From Minwuia sp. (lineage in GTDB: Bacteria > Pseudomonadota > Alphaproteobacteria > Minwuiales > Minwuiaceae), in the NCBI GenBank assembly GCA_029213165.1, contig JARGNO010000031.1, positions 10,782-43,828 of the forward strand: DNA of 33,047 nucleotides, in the 5' to 3' direction. Below, in pieces: positions 15,718-23,864 of this stretch; within the stretch, counting starts at the first letter, position 1, and each line of letters starts with the position of its first letter. The position numbers were made by a program, and so were the translations under genes. The notes under the pieces are model-generated. The model saw nothing but the letters and a program-made list of their open reading frames with translations, ran no database searches and had not been told where the DNA came from.

Positions 15718-16503
15718 ATGTCGGGCAACGCCAGATCGGATGTGAGACAGGCGCACCGCGTCACCACCGAACCCTGCGCCAAGCGTATCCGGGTCCGGTT
15801 CAACGGGGAGACCGTCGCCGACACCACCAGCGCCCTGCTGCTGTTCGAGCCTCCGATCACGCCGGTCTATTACATTCCGCTGACGGACATTCCCGAAAGC
15901 TTCCGGGTGCCAACGGATCATTCAACCCATTGTCCCTTCAAGGGTGACGCCACCTACTGGAACATTCAGGTCGGCGACCGGGTGGCGGAGAATGCACTCT
16001 GGTCCTATCCCGATCCGATCAGCGCCGTTCCGGAACTGAAAGGCCATGCCGCGTTCTACTGGAACCGGATGGATCGCTGGCTGGAGGAGGACGAGGAGGT
16101 CTTCGTCCATGCCCGCGACCCGCATGTCCGCGTCGACATCCTGCCGTCCAGCCGACGGGTGGAGGTCAGCCTGGACGGAGCCGTTCTCGCCGATACCACG
16201 CGTGCCCTGTTCCTGTTCGAGACCGGCCTGCCAGTCCGCCATTACATCCCGGCGGAGGATCTGCGCCAGGACCTGCTGGTCACGTCCGATCTCGAGACCG
16301 CCTGCCCCTACAAGGGGATCGCGGACTATCACCATGTGGAACTGGCTGGGACAAGGCACGACAACCTGGTCTGGCACTACACGACCCCGGTCCGGGAGGC
16401 GGCCCCGATCCAGGACTGCCACTGCTTCTACAACGAACGGGTGGACATTCGCATTGATGGCGTGCTGCAGGACCGCCCGAGAACCAGGTGGTCACCGGAA
16501 TAG
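15718..16503 (+). CDS. Tandem DUF427 domain protein
   Basis: This 261-residue protein consists of two DUF427 modules. Each has a strand pair on the pattern R-V-x-[FL]-[ND]-G-[EA]-x-[VL]-A-D-T-[TS]-x-A-L-x-L-F-E, then YYIP or HYIP, then a C-P-[FY]-K-G-x-A-[TD]-Y signature. These occur at about 24-45 / 71-81 in the first module and 147-168 / 195-205 in the second. The HCPFKGDATYW and ACPYKGIADYH copies are clearly paralogous, implying internal duplication. DUF427 proteins are small beta-rich proteins without an established role. An excellent Shine-Dalgarno (AAGGAGA) precedes the ATG at 15718, and the frame's upstream extension to 15583 overlaps the divergent ligase start. The TPR gene follows after 69 nt. 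Confidence 0.88.
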   Translation: MSGNARSDVRQAHRVTTEPCAKRIRVRFNGETVADTTSALLLFEPPITPVYYIPLTDIPESFRVPTDHSTHCPFKGDATYWNIQVGDRVAENALWSYPDPISAVPELKGHAAFYWNRMDRWLEEDEEVFVHARDPHVRVDILPSSRRVEVSLDGAVLADTTRALFLFETGLPVRHYIPAEDLRQDLLVTSDLETACPYKGIADYHHVELAGTRHDNLVWHYTTPVREAAPIQDCHCFYNERVDIRIDGVLQDRPRTRWSPE

Positions 16504-16572
16504 TTCGGCTTGCCTGAGGCGTCGCCTGCCGTAACCTGTCGGCAGTTGCGGGTGACAACGGGGGGATCGCAG

Positions 16573-17961
16573 ATGTTTCAGGACCAGTGGGGCAATCCGG
16601 TGTCGGCGGCCAACAGTCAGGCGGTCGAGGCCCTGGACCGGACGGTGATGTCCTATCTCGGGTTCCGCCTGGATACCGGTGCGCATCTGAAGGCCGCCCT
16701 GACTGCCGATCCGGAGATGCCGCTGGGACTGATCTTCAGCGGTTTCTTCTTTCTGCTGTTCTGTCAGCCGAAGATGCATGTACGCGGCCTCGCCGCCCGC
16801 GACACCGCTCGCGCGGTCGTGGAGGGAAGTACGGTGAGCGCCCGGGAGCGGCACTACATGACCGCACTCGATTCCTGGGCCGACGGAGACTGGGAGCGCG
16901 CGACTTCTGCCTTCGAGACCATTCTGCTGGACCACCCGCTTGACCCCATGGCCCTGCGGCTCAGTCACTACCTGCACTTCTACACCAATGGTGGCAGGGC
17001 GATGCGCCTGTCATCAGCGCGGGTGCTGCCGTTCTGGAACATGGACCAGCCGGGCGCGGGATACATCCAGGCGATCCATGCCTTCGGGCTGGAGGAGAAC
17101 GGTGAATACGCCGCGGCTGAAACCCACGCCCGGCGGGCGGTGGAGATCAACCCGGCCGACCTCTGGGGCATTCATGCCGGAGCGCATGTGATGGAGATGC
17201 AGGGGCGGCACCGGGAGGGGATCGGCTGGATCAGCGCGCAGGAACAGCACTGGGGGTCAGGGACCAACAACTTCCGTTTTCACGTCTGGTGGCATCGGGC
17301 GCTCTACCACCTGGAACTGGGCGAGCATGCGACGGTGCTCGATCTGTATGACCGGGAGATCCGCGCGGAATCGACCGAGGAATATCTGGACATCACCAAC
17401 GGCACCGCCCTGCTCTGGCGGCTGGAGCAGGAAGGCTGCGATGTCGGCGACCGCTGGCGCGAACTCGCCGACCAGTCGGCGGCACGCGTGACCGATCACC
17501 TGTTGTGCTTCGCCGACGTGCATTACGCCATGGCACTTGGCGCAACGGACCGGACGGCAGATGCCAATGAGCTGCTGGAAGGGATGCGCCACGCCAATGT
17601 CGATGAGACCAGCAGCCAGGGAACCGTCTACCGCCAGGTCGGCATCGCGCTGACAGAGGCCATCATCGACGCACGTCAGGGACGGCATGACCAGGTGGTG
17701 GACATCCTGTTGCCGCTGCGCGAGCAGTTCGCACTGGTCGGCGGCAGCCATGCCCAGCGCGACATCTTCGAGCGGGTGCTGCTGGAAAGCGCGCTGGCTG
17801 CCGGGCGCGCTGCACTGGCCCGTGCCCTTTCGGCGGAACGGATCGATCAGCGGCCGGTCAGTCCCTACAACTGGAATGTCCATGCGCGGGCGATGGAACT
17901 TGCAGGTGACGCAACAGCCGCCGCAGTCGCGCGGCGCAAGGCAACGACGCTGGCGGCCTGA
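16573..17961 (+). CDS. Tetratricopeptide-repeat protein, TTC38 family
   Basis: This 462-residue alpha-helical protein resembles the TTC38 (TPR domain 38) family. Its N-terminus reads AVEALDRTVMSYLGFRLDTG then LTADPEMPLGLIF, as in family members. TPR-like helix pairs follow (ATSAFETILLDHPLDPMALR near 115-135; NGEYAAAETHARRAVEINP near 177-195), then the conserved HVMEMQGRHREGIGW and FHVWWHRALYHLELGE blocks around 205-255. The C-terminal half has further degenerate repeats. The role is unknown; protein-protein contact is the usual inference for TPR folds. The ATG at 16573 is chosen because a GGGGGG tract sits just upstream and the family N-terminus begins there. It converges with the methyltransferase gene. 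Confidence 0.85.
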   Translation: MFQDQWGNPVSAANSQAVEALDRTVMSYLGFRLDTGAHLKAALTADPEMPLGLIFSGFFFLLFCQPKMHVRGLAARDTARAVVEGSTVSARERHYMTALDSWADGDWERATSAFETILLDHPLDPMALRLSHYLHFYTNGGRAMRLSSARVLPFWNMDQPGAGYIQAIHAFGLEENGEYAAAETHARRAVEINPADLWGIHAGAHVMEMQGRHREGIGWISAQEQHWGSGTNNFRFHVWWHRALYHLELGEHATVLDLYDREIRAESTEEYLDITNGTALLWRLEQEGCDVGDRWRELADQSAARVTDHLLCFADVHYAMALGATDRTADANELLEGMRHANVDETSSQGTVYRQVGIALTEAIIDARQGRHDQVVDILLPLREQFALVGGSHAQRDIFERVLLESALAAGRAALARALSAERIDQRPVSPYNWNVHARAMELAGDATAAAVARRKATTLAA

Positions 17962-17989
17962 TTGCCGGGCACCAGCGGCTCCGGCCGGT

Positions 17990-18703
17990 TCAGCCGCGTT
18001 TCAGCATCCGCTCCACGCTGAAGAGGTTGCGCGGGCGTGCCTGCGGATCCGTCGGCATCTCCCCCGAAAGAACCGCGAAGGCGCCCCGCCGATAGCCACA
18101 ATCCACATGCGCGAGCCCGATCTTCCGCATCCAGTCCAGATGGGTGGACAGGGGGGAAAGGCGTTCGTCCCGGCTTTCCGCCAGAGCCCGTGCCATGCCG
18201 GACTCGTCCACCCCGCTGGCGCGCAGGGCAGCCAGCCATGTCCAGTGGTGCCGTCGCTGCAACACCTCGTCCTCCCCCGCGATCCGTGTCGCATGGACCA
18301 GCACACCGCCCGGCCGCAGGCTCTGATAGCTGCGTGAATAGAAATCGATCTTCTGCGCATCCGTCATGTGATGCGCGGCGAACAGGGAGACCACCGCGTC
18401 GGCTGGCTTGGGCAAGCGGACACGCAAGGGGTCACCCGCCCGGAAAGTCAGATGCGGATGCGCGTCCAGACGGTCACGTGCTGCGACCAGCAGCGCCTCG
18501 GCAGGTTCGATGAGGGTGATTGCGGCACGTGGCAGTCGGCTTGCCACCATCCCTGTGAACAGGCCCGCCACGTCCCCGAGGACGCAGACCGTCGGCTCCG
18601 CAGCACTGTCGAAACGGATTTCCTGCAGGACGGCGTCGAGTAGCCCGGTCAGATCCGGGACCAAGGCGCGTCGTGAATGGTCGGGAGCATCACCTGCCAT
18701 CAT
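17990..18703 (-). CDS. Class I SAM-dependent methyltransferase
   Basis: The 237-residue protein has a Rossmann-type methyltransferase core. Strand 1 with the SAM-binding loop is VCVLGDVAGLFTGMVASRL (~39-57), the acidic end of strand 2 is LIEPAEALLVAARDRL, motif II is ADAVVSLFAAHHMTD, and the post-motif helix-strand is SLRPGGVLVHATRI. The LGDVAG loop replaces the common DxGxGxG, so divergence at the cofactor loop is notable. Substrate unknown. Its start is about 35 nt beyond the intrinsic terminator of the ABC-transporter operon, so it is probably transcribed separately. Confidence 0.78.
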   Translation of the reverse strand: MMAGDAPDHSRRALVPDLTGLLDAVLQEIRFDSAAEPTVCVLGDVAGLFTGMVASRLPRAAITLIEPAEALLVAARDRLDAHPHLTFRAGDPLRVRLPKPADAVVSLFAAHHMTDAQKIDFYSRSYQSLRPGGVLVHATRIAGEDEVLQRRHHWTWLAALRASGVDESGMARALAESRDERLSPLSTHLDWMRKIGLAHVDCGYRRGAFAVLSGEMPTDPQARPRNLFSVERMLKRG

Positions 18704-18738
18704 GTGAAACAGCCTCCCGGCAACCAGATCGTGCAGAC

Positions 18739-18773
18739 AAAGAAAAGGGGCCGTCGGACTGGCCGACGACCCC
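18739..18773 (-). terminator. Intrinsic terminator of the Liv-type operon
   Basis: On the minus strand an 11-bp GC-rich stem (18773-18763 with 18757-18747, one U-G pair) closes a 5-nt loop and is followed by TTTTCTTT (18746-18739). It lies 32 nt past the stop of the binding-protein gene and ends that operon. Confidence 0.88.
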
Positions 18774-18804
18774 TGATCCCTGAGACTTGGTTCAGCCGTT
18801 CCGA

Positions 18805-20022
18805 TCAGGAGCCGGAACCAACGGAGCCGTCGATGATGTCACCGAAACGCTCCCAGCCTTCGCCCTTCAGGCGCATCAGCTGCCACTGCTCGATCGGATA
18901 GAAATCCGTCGCGCTGGTGTTGACAGTGATACCCGGCAGCAGCATCGGCGCGCGGTAGTTCTTCAGGTTCGCCGCCTGCGCCATGATGTTCTCACGGCTC
19001 AGGTCGTCACCGGCCTGCTCCAGAGCCTTGACCAGCGTATGGCAGACGGACCAGCCATAGGCAGTGAAGGAGTCAGCCTTGTCGCCGTCCGGATAGTACT
19101 CGTCCATCCAGGCGTTCCAGGCCTTGTACTCGTCATGCGACTTCCACTCCGGATCGGTCGGATCCATCAGGTAAGCAGCGGAGATCATGCCCTGGCCCTT
19201 TTCGAAGCCAGCCTTCGAGACAACCGAGCCAATCGAGTTGGACACCGAGTTCAGCAGGTGCAGCGGGGCCCAGCTGAGTTCGAAGTTCTTCGCGATAGCC
19301 TGAGCCGCGAACTTCGGCGTGGTCACGTTGTAGAACGTGTCGGCACCGGAGTTCTTGATGTTCACGATCTGCGAATCGATTGTCGGATCGGTGACCTCGA
19401 ACGACTCACGAGACACGATCATCGAACCGGCCTTGTCGCCAAGCCCGTTCTCCAGGCCATGGACGTAGTCCTTACCGTAGTCGTCATTCTGATAGAGAAT
19501 GCCGATCTTGGCGGTCGGCTGCGTCGCCAGCACGTAGCGGGCATAGACCACACCCTCGGACTGGTAGTTCGGCTGCCAGCCCATGGTCCACGGGAAGTTC
19601 TTCGGATCGCCCCACTTGGTGGCACCGGTCGCGACGAACAGCTGCGGCACCTGCTTCTTGTTCATGTAGGTATGAACAGCGGAATTGGTCGGCGTGCCCA
19701 GAGCCTGGAACACGAACGCGACCTTCTCGCGCTCGACCAGCTTGCGGGTCTGTTCGACCGTGCGCGGCGGGCTGTAGCCATCGTCCACGGAGATGAAGTT
19801 GATCTGACGACCATTGACACCGCCTTCGCTGTTGAACTTGTCAAAGCAGGCGCCCACGGACTTGCCGATGGAGCTGTAGGCCGCAGCCGGACCGGAATAC
19901 GGGTTGGTATTGCCGATCTTGATTTCCTTGGCGGTGACGCCAGGCGCATTGCGCGCTTCGGCGGCACCCATGGCAACGGCCAGCGCGGCCGCGGATACCA
20001 TGGTTGTTGTGAGCAGTTTCAT
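18805..20022 (-). CDS. Liv-type ABC transporter substrate-binding protein
   Basis: This 405-residue periplasmic binding protein of the LivJ/LivK (type I) fold has a signal peptide over residues 1-23 (MKLLTTTMVSAAALAVAMG, cleavage after AEA). The mature N-terminus carries KEIKIGNTNPYSGPAAAYSS, the usual first ligand-loop region. GGVNGRQINFISVDDGYSP and VFVFQALGTPTNSAV-type blocks follow, then KIGILYQNDDYGKDYVHGL in the second lobe. It captures the solute for the permease and ATPase genes upstream in the same operon. Members of this branch bind amino acids, but also aromatic or aliphatic acids. A strong Shine-Dalgarno (AGAGGAGA) precedes the ATG. Being last and behind its own hairpin and RBS fits the usual excess of binding protein. 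Confidence 0.93.
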   Translation of the reverse strand: MKLLTTTMVSAAALAVAMGAAEARNAPGVTAKEIKIGNTNPYSGPAAAYSSIGKSVGACFDKFNSEGGVNGRQINFISVDDGYSPPRTVEQTRKLVEREKVAFVFQALGTPTNSAVHTYMNKKQVPQLFVATGATKWGDPKNFPWTMGWQPNYQSEGVVYARYVLATQPTAKIGILYQNDDYGKDYVHGLENGLGDKAGSMIVSRESFEVTDPTIDSQIVNIKNSGADTFYNVTTPKFAAQAIAKNFELSWAPLHLLNSVSNSIGSVVSKAGFEKGQGMISAAYLMDPTDPEWKSHDEYKAWNAWMDEYYPDGDKADSFTAYGWSVCHTLVKALEQAGDDLSRENIMAQAANLKNYRAPMLLPGITVNTSATDFYPIEQWQLMRLKGEGWERFGDIIDGSVGSGS

Positions 20023-20059
20023 ATCTGTCTCCTCTGTTGCACGTCGGGCTTGTTACTGT

Positions 20060-20090
20060 CCGATGGTCCCGGCCCGTACCGGACCATCGG
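20060..20090 (-). other. Intercistronic hairpin between permease M and binding-protein genes
   Basis: Perfect 10-bp arms (20060-20069 and 20081-20090) enclose an 11-nt loop in the 87-nt gap between the two genes. There is no U-tract, so it is not a full terminator. Stabilised or processed 3' ends of this kind are common next to binding-protein genes in ABC operons. Confidence 0.65.
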
Positions 20091-20109
20091 TTAGCTGAAT
20101 GCGGTCATC

Positions 20110-21204
20110 CTACCGCCTGGTGCTGATCTTATGCACCAAAATCTGCGCGAGACCAGCGGCTCCCATCGGCATCACGTAAACCGTGAAGATCAGGAAAAGA
20201 CCGTAGATCAGGCCCGTAAGACCTTGAGGGTTGTTGATGTAATTCTCAAGGCTTGACGCCGCCAGATCCGCGATATTCGGAATCTCCAGCACGAACCAGC
20301 CACCGAAAATGGCACCGAACAGACTGGCGATACCGCCGACAACGCCCCCGACAAGGAACTTGATGGCTTCCGCAAAGGTGAAGCTCTCAGGCGCCAGATA
20401 CTCGTCCATGATCGCGAACAGCGAACCGGCAACACCAGTGTACATGGCGCTGACACCAAAGGCCGCCGACTTGAAGACAGAGGTATTGATGCCCATCGTC
20501 TTTGCCGAAAGCGGATTGTCACGGATCGCGATCAGGGCGCGGCCCGTGCGCGAATGCACCAGGTTCCAGGCACCCGCGAACATGATGACGGCCACGAGCG
20601 CCGTGAACATGTACTTCCAGCGGTCAATCGAAAGCTCCTCACCCGTGATCGACATGACGATGCCGTCGATCCAGGCCGGGGGATACGGCGTGTCCAGCAC
20701 GATACCCTGCACACCACCGGTCAGATGGGCGATGCCATCATATTTCAGCAACTGCGGTGTCGCGATGGCGAGCGCGAATGTGGCAAGTGCCAGGAACAGT
20801 CCGTCCAGCCGCAGGGCCGGGAGGCCGAACAGAAAACCCGCCACGAAGCAGACCGCCGCCGCCGGGATGATGGTGGCCCAGTAGGGCACGCCCAACTGGT
20901 CCATCATGATCGCGGTCGAATAGGCACCTACTGCAAAGAAGGCGCTGTGACCCAGCGAGAACTGGCCGTTGAACCCTGTCAGCAGGTTCAGTCCCAGAAC
21001 CGCCAGCATGTACATCAGGATCTTGCCGAATTCGTAGATGTCATAGCCGTCATAGACCATGGGCAGCACGACAACTGCGGCGAGGAGGACATAGAGTCCG
21101 ACCCTCTCCAGCAGCGGCAAGGGGACACCCAGGACGATGATGCGATCCTTGGGGTTCTGGTTCAGGAAGGCCGGTACGTTGCCGGCCACGTCTGTGCTTG
21201 CCAT
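20110..21204 (-). CDS. livM: Liv-type ABC transporter permease (LivM-like)
   Basis: This 364-residue inner-membrane protein has about 9-10 transmembrane helices. Family blocks visible are LNLLTGFNGQFSLGHSAFFAVGAY (near 97-120), FGLPALRLDGLFLALATFAL, the coupling-helix region SRTGRALIAIRDNPLSAKTMGIN (about 225-247), and SLFAIMDEYLAPESFTFAEAI. It forms the membrane channel with the LivH-like protein. The ATG lies 2 nt after the stop of the LivH-like gene, so the two are translated together. Substrate class is not readable from the permease. Confidence 0.93.
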   Translation of the reverse strand: MASTDVAGNVPAFLNQNPKDRIIVLGVPLPLLERVGLYVLLAAVVVLPMVYDGYDIYEFGKILMYMLAVLGLNLLTGFNGQFSLGHSAFFAVGAYSTAIMMDQLGVPYWATIIPAAAVCFVAGFLFGLPALRLDGLFLALATFALAIATPQLLKYDGIAHLTGGVQGIVLDTPYPPAWIDGIVMSITGEELSIDRWKYMFTALVAVIMFAGAWNLVHSRTGRALIAIRDNPLSAKTMGINTSVFKSAAFGVSAMYTGVAGSLFAIMDEYLAPESFTFAEAIKFLVGGVVGGIASLFGAIFGGWFVLEIPNIADLAASSLENYINNPQGLTGLIYGLFLIFTVYVMPMGAAGLAQILVHKISTRR

Positions 21205-21206
21205 GA

Positions 21207-22085
21207 TCAGACCCTCTTAACGACCACGCGGCCGAGCAGGCCAGCGGGCTTGACCAACAGGACGACGATGATCAGTACCAGTGCGACCGTCAGCTTCAGC
21301 TGGCTGCCAACAATGAAGGTACCCATCCAGTTCTCGAGAATGCCGACCAGGAAGCCACCGATGACGGCGCCCAACGGACTGGTCAGTCCACCGACAACCG
21401 CACCTGCGAAACCATAGAGCAATGTGCCAAGCATCATGTCAGGTGTCAGGAACGTGATCGGTGCGATCAGCATACCTGCAACCGATCCGACCGCAGCCGC
21501 AAGGCCCCAGCCGAGCGCAAGCATGAAACCGACGCGAATACCGACCAGACGGGCGGACTCAGGTGCCGCGGCTGCCGCCCGCATGGCCAGGCCAATCGGC
21601 GTGTAGCGGAAGAAGGCATAGATCATGGCGAGCATTATCAGTGTCACCACCACCATTCCCGCTCGATGCGCACTTATCACCCCGTCGATCAGTGGCGTAT
21701 GGCCAAACGGTGTCTCGAACTGCTTCGGCGTGAAGTCGAACAGGAAACCGGCCAGGCTGTTGAACATCGAGAACAATGCGATGAAGACGATGATGTGGCT
21801 GAGCACCGGCGCGTCGCTGATCGGCGCGAAGACGATGCGCTCGATCGCGGCACCGCCTATGAAGGAGACGATGATGCACACGACGAAGGCAATCCAGAAC
21901 GGCAGGCCAAGGCCAGCATCGTCCATCAGGTACCAGGCGATGTAGGTGGAGAACATGGCCATCTCGCCCTGGGCGAAATTGAAGTGGTCGATGGCCTGAT
22001 AGATCATGACGACGGCGAGGGCGAGACAGGCATAGATCGCGCCCGATGCAAGTCCGCTGACCGTCTGTTCTATGAAAAGATCCAT
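21207..22085 (-). CDS. livH: Liv-type ABC transporter permease (LivH-like)
   Basis: From the ATG at 22085 the protein has 292 residues, the normal LivH length, starting MDLFIEQTVSGLASGAIYAC. It has about 8 hydrophobic helices, the family's FNFAQGEMAMFSTYIAWYL block, and the cytoplasmic coupling region PIGLAMRAAAAAPESARLVGI, which contacts the ATPases. An open frame continues upstream to 22139 but overlaps the end of the ATPase gene, and the family N-terminus starts at 22085, leaving a 16-nt gap. It pairs with the LivM-like permease. Confidence 0.93.
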   Translation of the reverse strand: MDLFIEQTVSGLASGAIYACLALAVVMIYQAIDHFNFAQGEMAMFSTYIAWYLMDDAGLGLPFWIAFVVCIIVSFIGGAAIERIVFAPISDAPVLSHIIVFIALFSMFNSLAGFLFDFTPKQFETPFGHTPLIDGVISAHRAGMVVVTLIMLAMIYAFFRYTPIGLAMRAAAAAPESARLVGIRVGFMLALGWGLAAAVGSVAGMLIAPITFLTPDMMLGTLLYGFAGAVVGGLTSPLGAVIGGFLVGILENWMGTFIVGSQLKLTVALVLIIVVLLVKPAGLLGRVVVKRV

Positions 22086-22101
22086 GTCCGGTAATGCCCC
22101 G

Positions 22102-22812
22102 TCAGTAGCCGAGATAGGATTTGCGAACCTGCTCGTCATCCATGATCTTGTCCGCAGGACCAGTCATGGCGACGTTGCCGGTTTCGAGAAGGTAGGCGTC
22201 TTTCGAGATTTCAAGCGCCAGATTTGCGTTCTGCTCGACAACCAGCATCGAGACGCCTTCTTCCTTGTTGATCTTGCCAAGGATCTTGAAGAGTTCCTCG
22301 GTAATGATCGGCGCGAGACCGAATGACGGCTCATCCAGCAGCATGATCTTCGGCCGCAGCATCAGGGCCCGACCGACGGCAAGCATCTGCTGCTCACCGC
22401 CCGACAGTGTACCTGCCTGCTGATTGCGGCGTTCCTTCAGGCGCGGGAAATAGTGGTAGACGCGCTCGTAATCCTTCTCGATCTCCTTGTCGCGCCGGGT
22501 AAAGGCACCCAGCCGGAGATTCTCCTCCGTCGAGACACGGACAAAAGTTCCGCGCCCTTCCGGCACATGCGCAATCTTGTGGCGGGCGACGATTGCCTCG
22601 GTGGACATGCCAACGACATTCTCGCCTTCGACGGTGATCGTGCCGCTGGCCTTCACCATGCCGCAGATCGCGCGCAGCGTGGTGGTCTTGCCAGCGCCAT
22701 TCGCGCCGAGAACGGCGGTGATCTCGCCTTCTTCCAGGTCCATATCGAAGCCGTGAAGCGCCTCGATCTGGCCGTAATAGGCCTTGAGCCCCTTGATCTC
22801 CAGCAATGCCAT
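22102..22812 (-). CDS. livF: Liv-type ABC transporter ATPase (LivF-like)
   Basis: This 236-residue nucleotide-binding subunit is the usual LivF length. Walker A is GANGAGKTT (36-44), the ABC signature is LSGGEQQML, and Walker B is IMLLDEPSFGLAP, followed by the H-loop region typical of LivF (MLVVEQNANLAL). It hydrolyses ATP to power import. Its ATG overlaps the stop of the LivG-like gene by one base (TGATG), indicating coupled translation. Nothing irregular. Confidence 0.96.
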   Translation of the reverse strand: MALLEIKGLKAYYGQIEALHGFDMDLEEGEITAVLGANGAGKTTTLRAICGMVKASGTITVEGENVVGMSTEAIVARHKIAHVPEGRGTFVRVSTEENLRLGAFTRRDKEIEKDYERVYHYFPRLKERRNQQAGTLSGGEQQMLAVGRALMLRPKIMLLDEPSFGLAPIITEELFKILGKINKEEGVSMLVVEQNANLALEISKDAYLLETGNVAMTGPADKIMDDEQVRKSYLGY

Positions 22813-23582
22813 CAGTGACCAGTCCCCAGATAGGCCCGGATCACTTCCGGGTCGTTCTGCACTTCCTCGGGCGTGCCCTCGGAAATCTTCTTGCCGAAAT
22901 CGATGGCCACCACCTTGTCGGAGATGCTCATCACCAGCCCCATGTGATGCTCGACCAGCAGCACGGTCATGCCACGCTCGTCACGGATCTGCTGGATCAC
23001 GCTGCCCAGCTCCTCCAGTTCATCATGGTTCAGGCCACCGGCAGGTTCGTCCATAAGCAGCAGTTCCGGCTCCGACGCCAGCGCGCGGGCCAGTTCGACC
23101 CGCTTCTGCGTGCCGAAGGGCAGACCGCCGACCACGGTGTGGGCGACATCACCCAGACCCAGGTAGTCGATCAGCTCGGCGCTGCTCTCACGCAGCTTGC
23201 GTTCCTCGCGGCCGCGCCAGGGCAGGCGCAGCGCGTTGGACATGAAATCGCTGCTGGACGCCGAGTGGGCGCCGACCATCACGTTCTCCAGAACCGACAT
23301 GGTGCTGAACAGCGCCAGATTCTGGAACGTGCGACCAATGCCGATCTGGGCAATATGGTGCGGCGGGCTCTGCAGGATCGTCTTGCCCTTGAACCTGATG
23401 TCCCCTTCGTTCGGGACATAGAGGCGGCTGAGGCAATTGAAGAGCGTTGTCTTGCCAGCTCCATTCGGCCCGATCAGGCCGACGATCTTGCCTTCCGGCA
23501 TGGTGAACGAGACGCCGTCGAGGGCAACAATACCCCCGAACCGTACCTGCACACCTTCAACTTCGAGAATTTCCGTGCTCAT
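22812..23582 (-). CDS. livG: Liv-type ABC transporter ATPase (LivG-like)
   Basis: From the ATG at 23582 the protein has 256 residues, matching LivG. Walker A is GPNGAGKTT (38-46). The LivG-specific middle insert runs from GRTFQNLALFSTMSVLENVMVG. The signature region is LPFGTQKRVELARAL (a LivG-type LPxG instead of LSGG), Walker B is LLLMDEPAGGLN, and the chain ends with the LivG tail VIRAYLG. A GGAGTG Shine-Dalgarno precedes this ATG. The open frame upstream to 23729 is non-conserved and lies in the promoter leader. It is the first gene of the operon G-F-H-M-binding protein. Confidence 0.96.
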   Translation of the reverse strand: MSTEILEVEGVQVRFGGIVALDGVSFTMPEGKIVGLIGPNGAGKTTLFNCLSRLYVPNEGDIRFKGKTILQSPPHHIAQIGIGRTFQNLALFSTMSVLENVMVGAHSASSSDFMSNALRLPWRGREERKLRESSAELIDYLGLGDVAHTVVGGLPFGTQKRVELARALASEPELLLMDEPAGGLNHDELEELGSVIQQIRDERGMTVLLVEHHMGLVMSISDKVVAIDFGKKISEGTPEEVQNDPEVIRAYLGTGH

Positions 23583-23738
23583 CGCCACACTCCGGTGACG
23601 GTGCACGATCGCGTCGCATTTCGGCGCAATCGCTTGCCTCCCTTGATCCCACCACGTCCGGTCTTGATGCCGGTCCGAACCAGATTCAGCCGGTTTCGGT
23701 ATCCGTCGATACTTTCCGGTACACTGCACTGGCCAGCT

Positions 23739-23766
23739 TTAATAGCAAGGAAAGTCGGGGCGTCAA
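23739..23766 (-). promoter_or_regulatory. Sigma-70 promoter for the Liv-type operon
   Basis: On the minus strand TTGACG (23766-23761) and TATTAA (23744-23739) are 16 nt apart, both 5 of 6 to consensus. Transcription would start near 23732, giving a leader of about 150 nt before the LivG-like ATG. The 282-nt divergent gap (23583-23864) otherwise contains only the facing promoter for the dehydrogenase gene. Confidence 0.6.
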
Positions 23767-23802
23767 GCATTGTCCCGGACAGGCGATTGCGGATTGTGCA
23801 TG

Positions 23803-23831
23803 TTGTCCGCCTGCAAAGGCGTGCCTATTGT
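23803..23831 (+). promoter_or_regulatory. Candidate sigma-70 promoter for the alcohol dehydrogenase operon
   Basis: TTGTCC (23803-23808) and TATTGT (23826-23831) are separated by 17 nt, each matching 4 of 6 consensus bases. The start would be near 23838, 27 nt before the ATG. The two divergent promoters lie about 40 bp apart, so a shared regulator is possible. Confidence 0.4.
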
Positions 23832-23864
23832 GCCGCTATATCAGAACATACCGGGAGGGATCAC

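Noticed and set aside
18787-20094. A 435-codon open frame on the plus strand
   Set aside because: It is antisense to the binding-protein gene, which has a signal peptide, Shine-Dalgarno and terminator.
22806-23864. Possible N-terminal extension of the alcohol dehydrogenase
   Set aside because: The frame is open, but it is antisense to the LivG-like gene and the dehydrogenase domain with its ribosome site starts at 23865.
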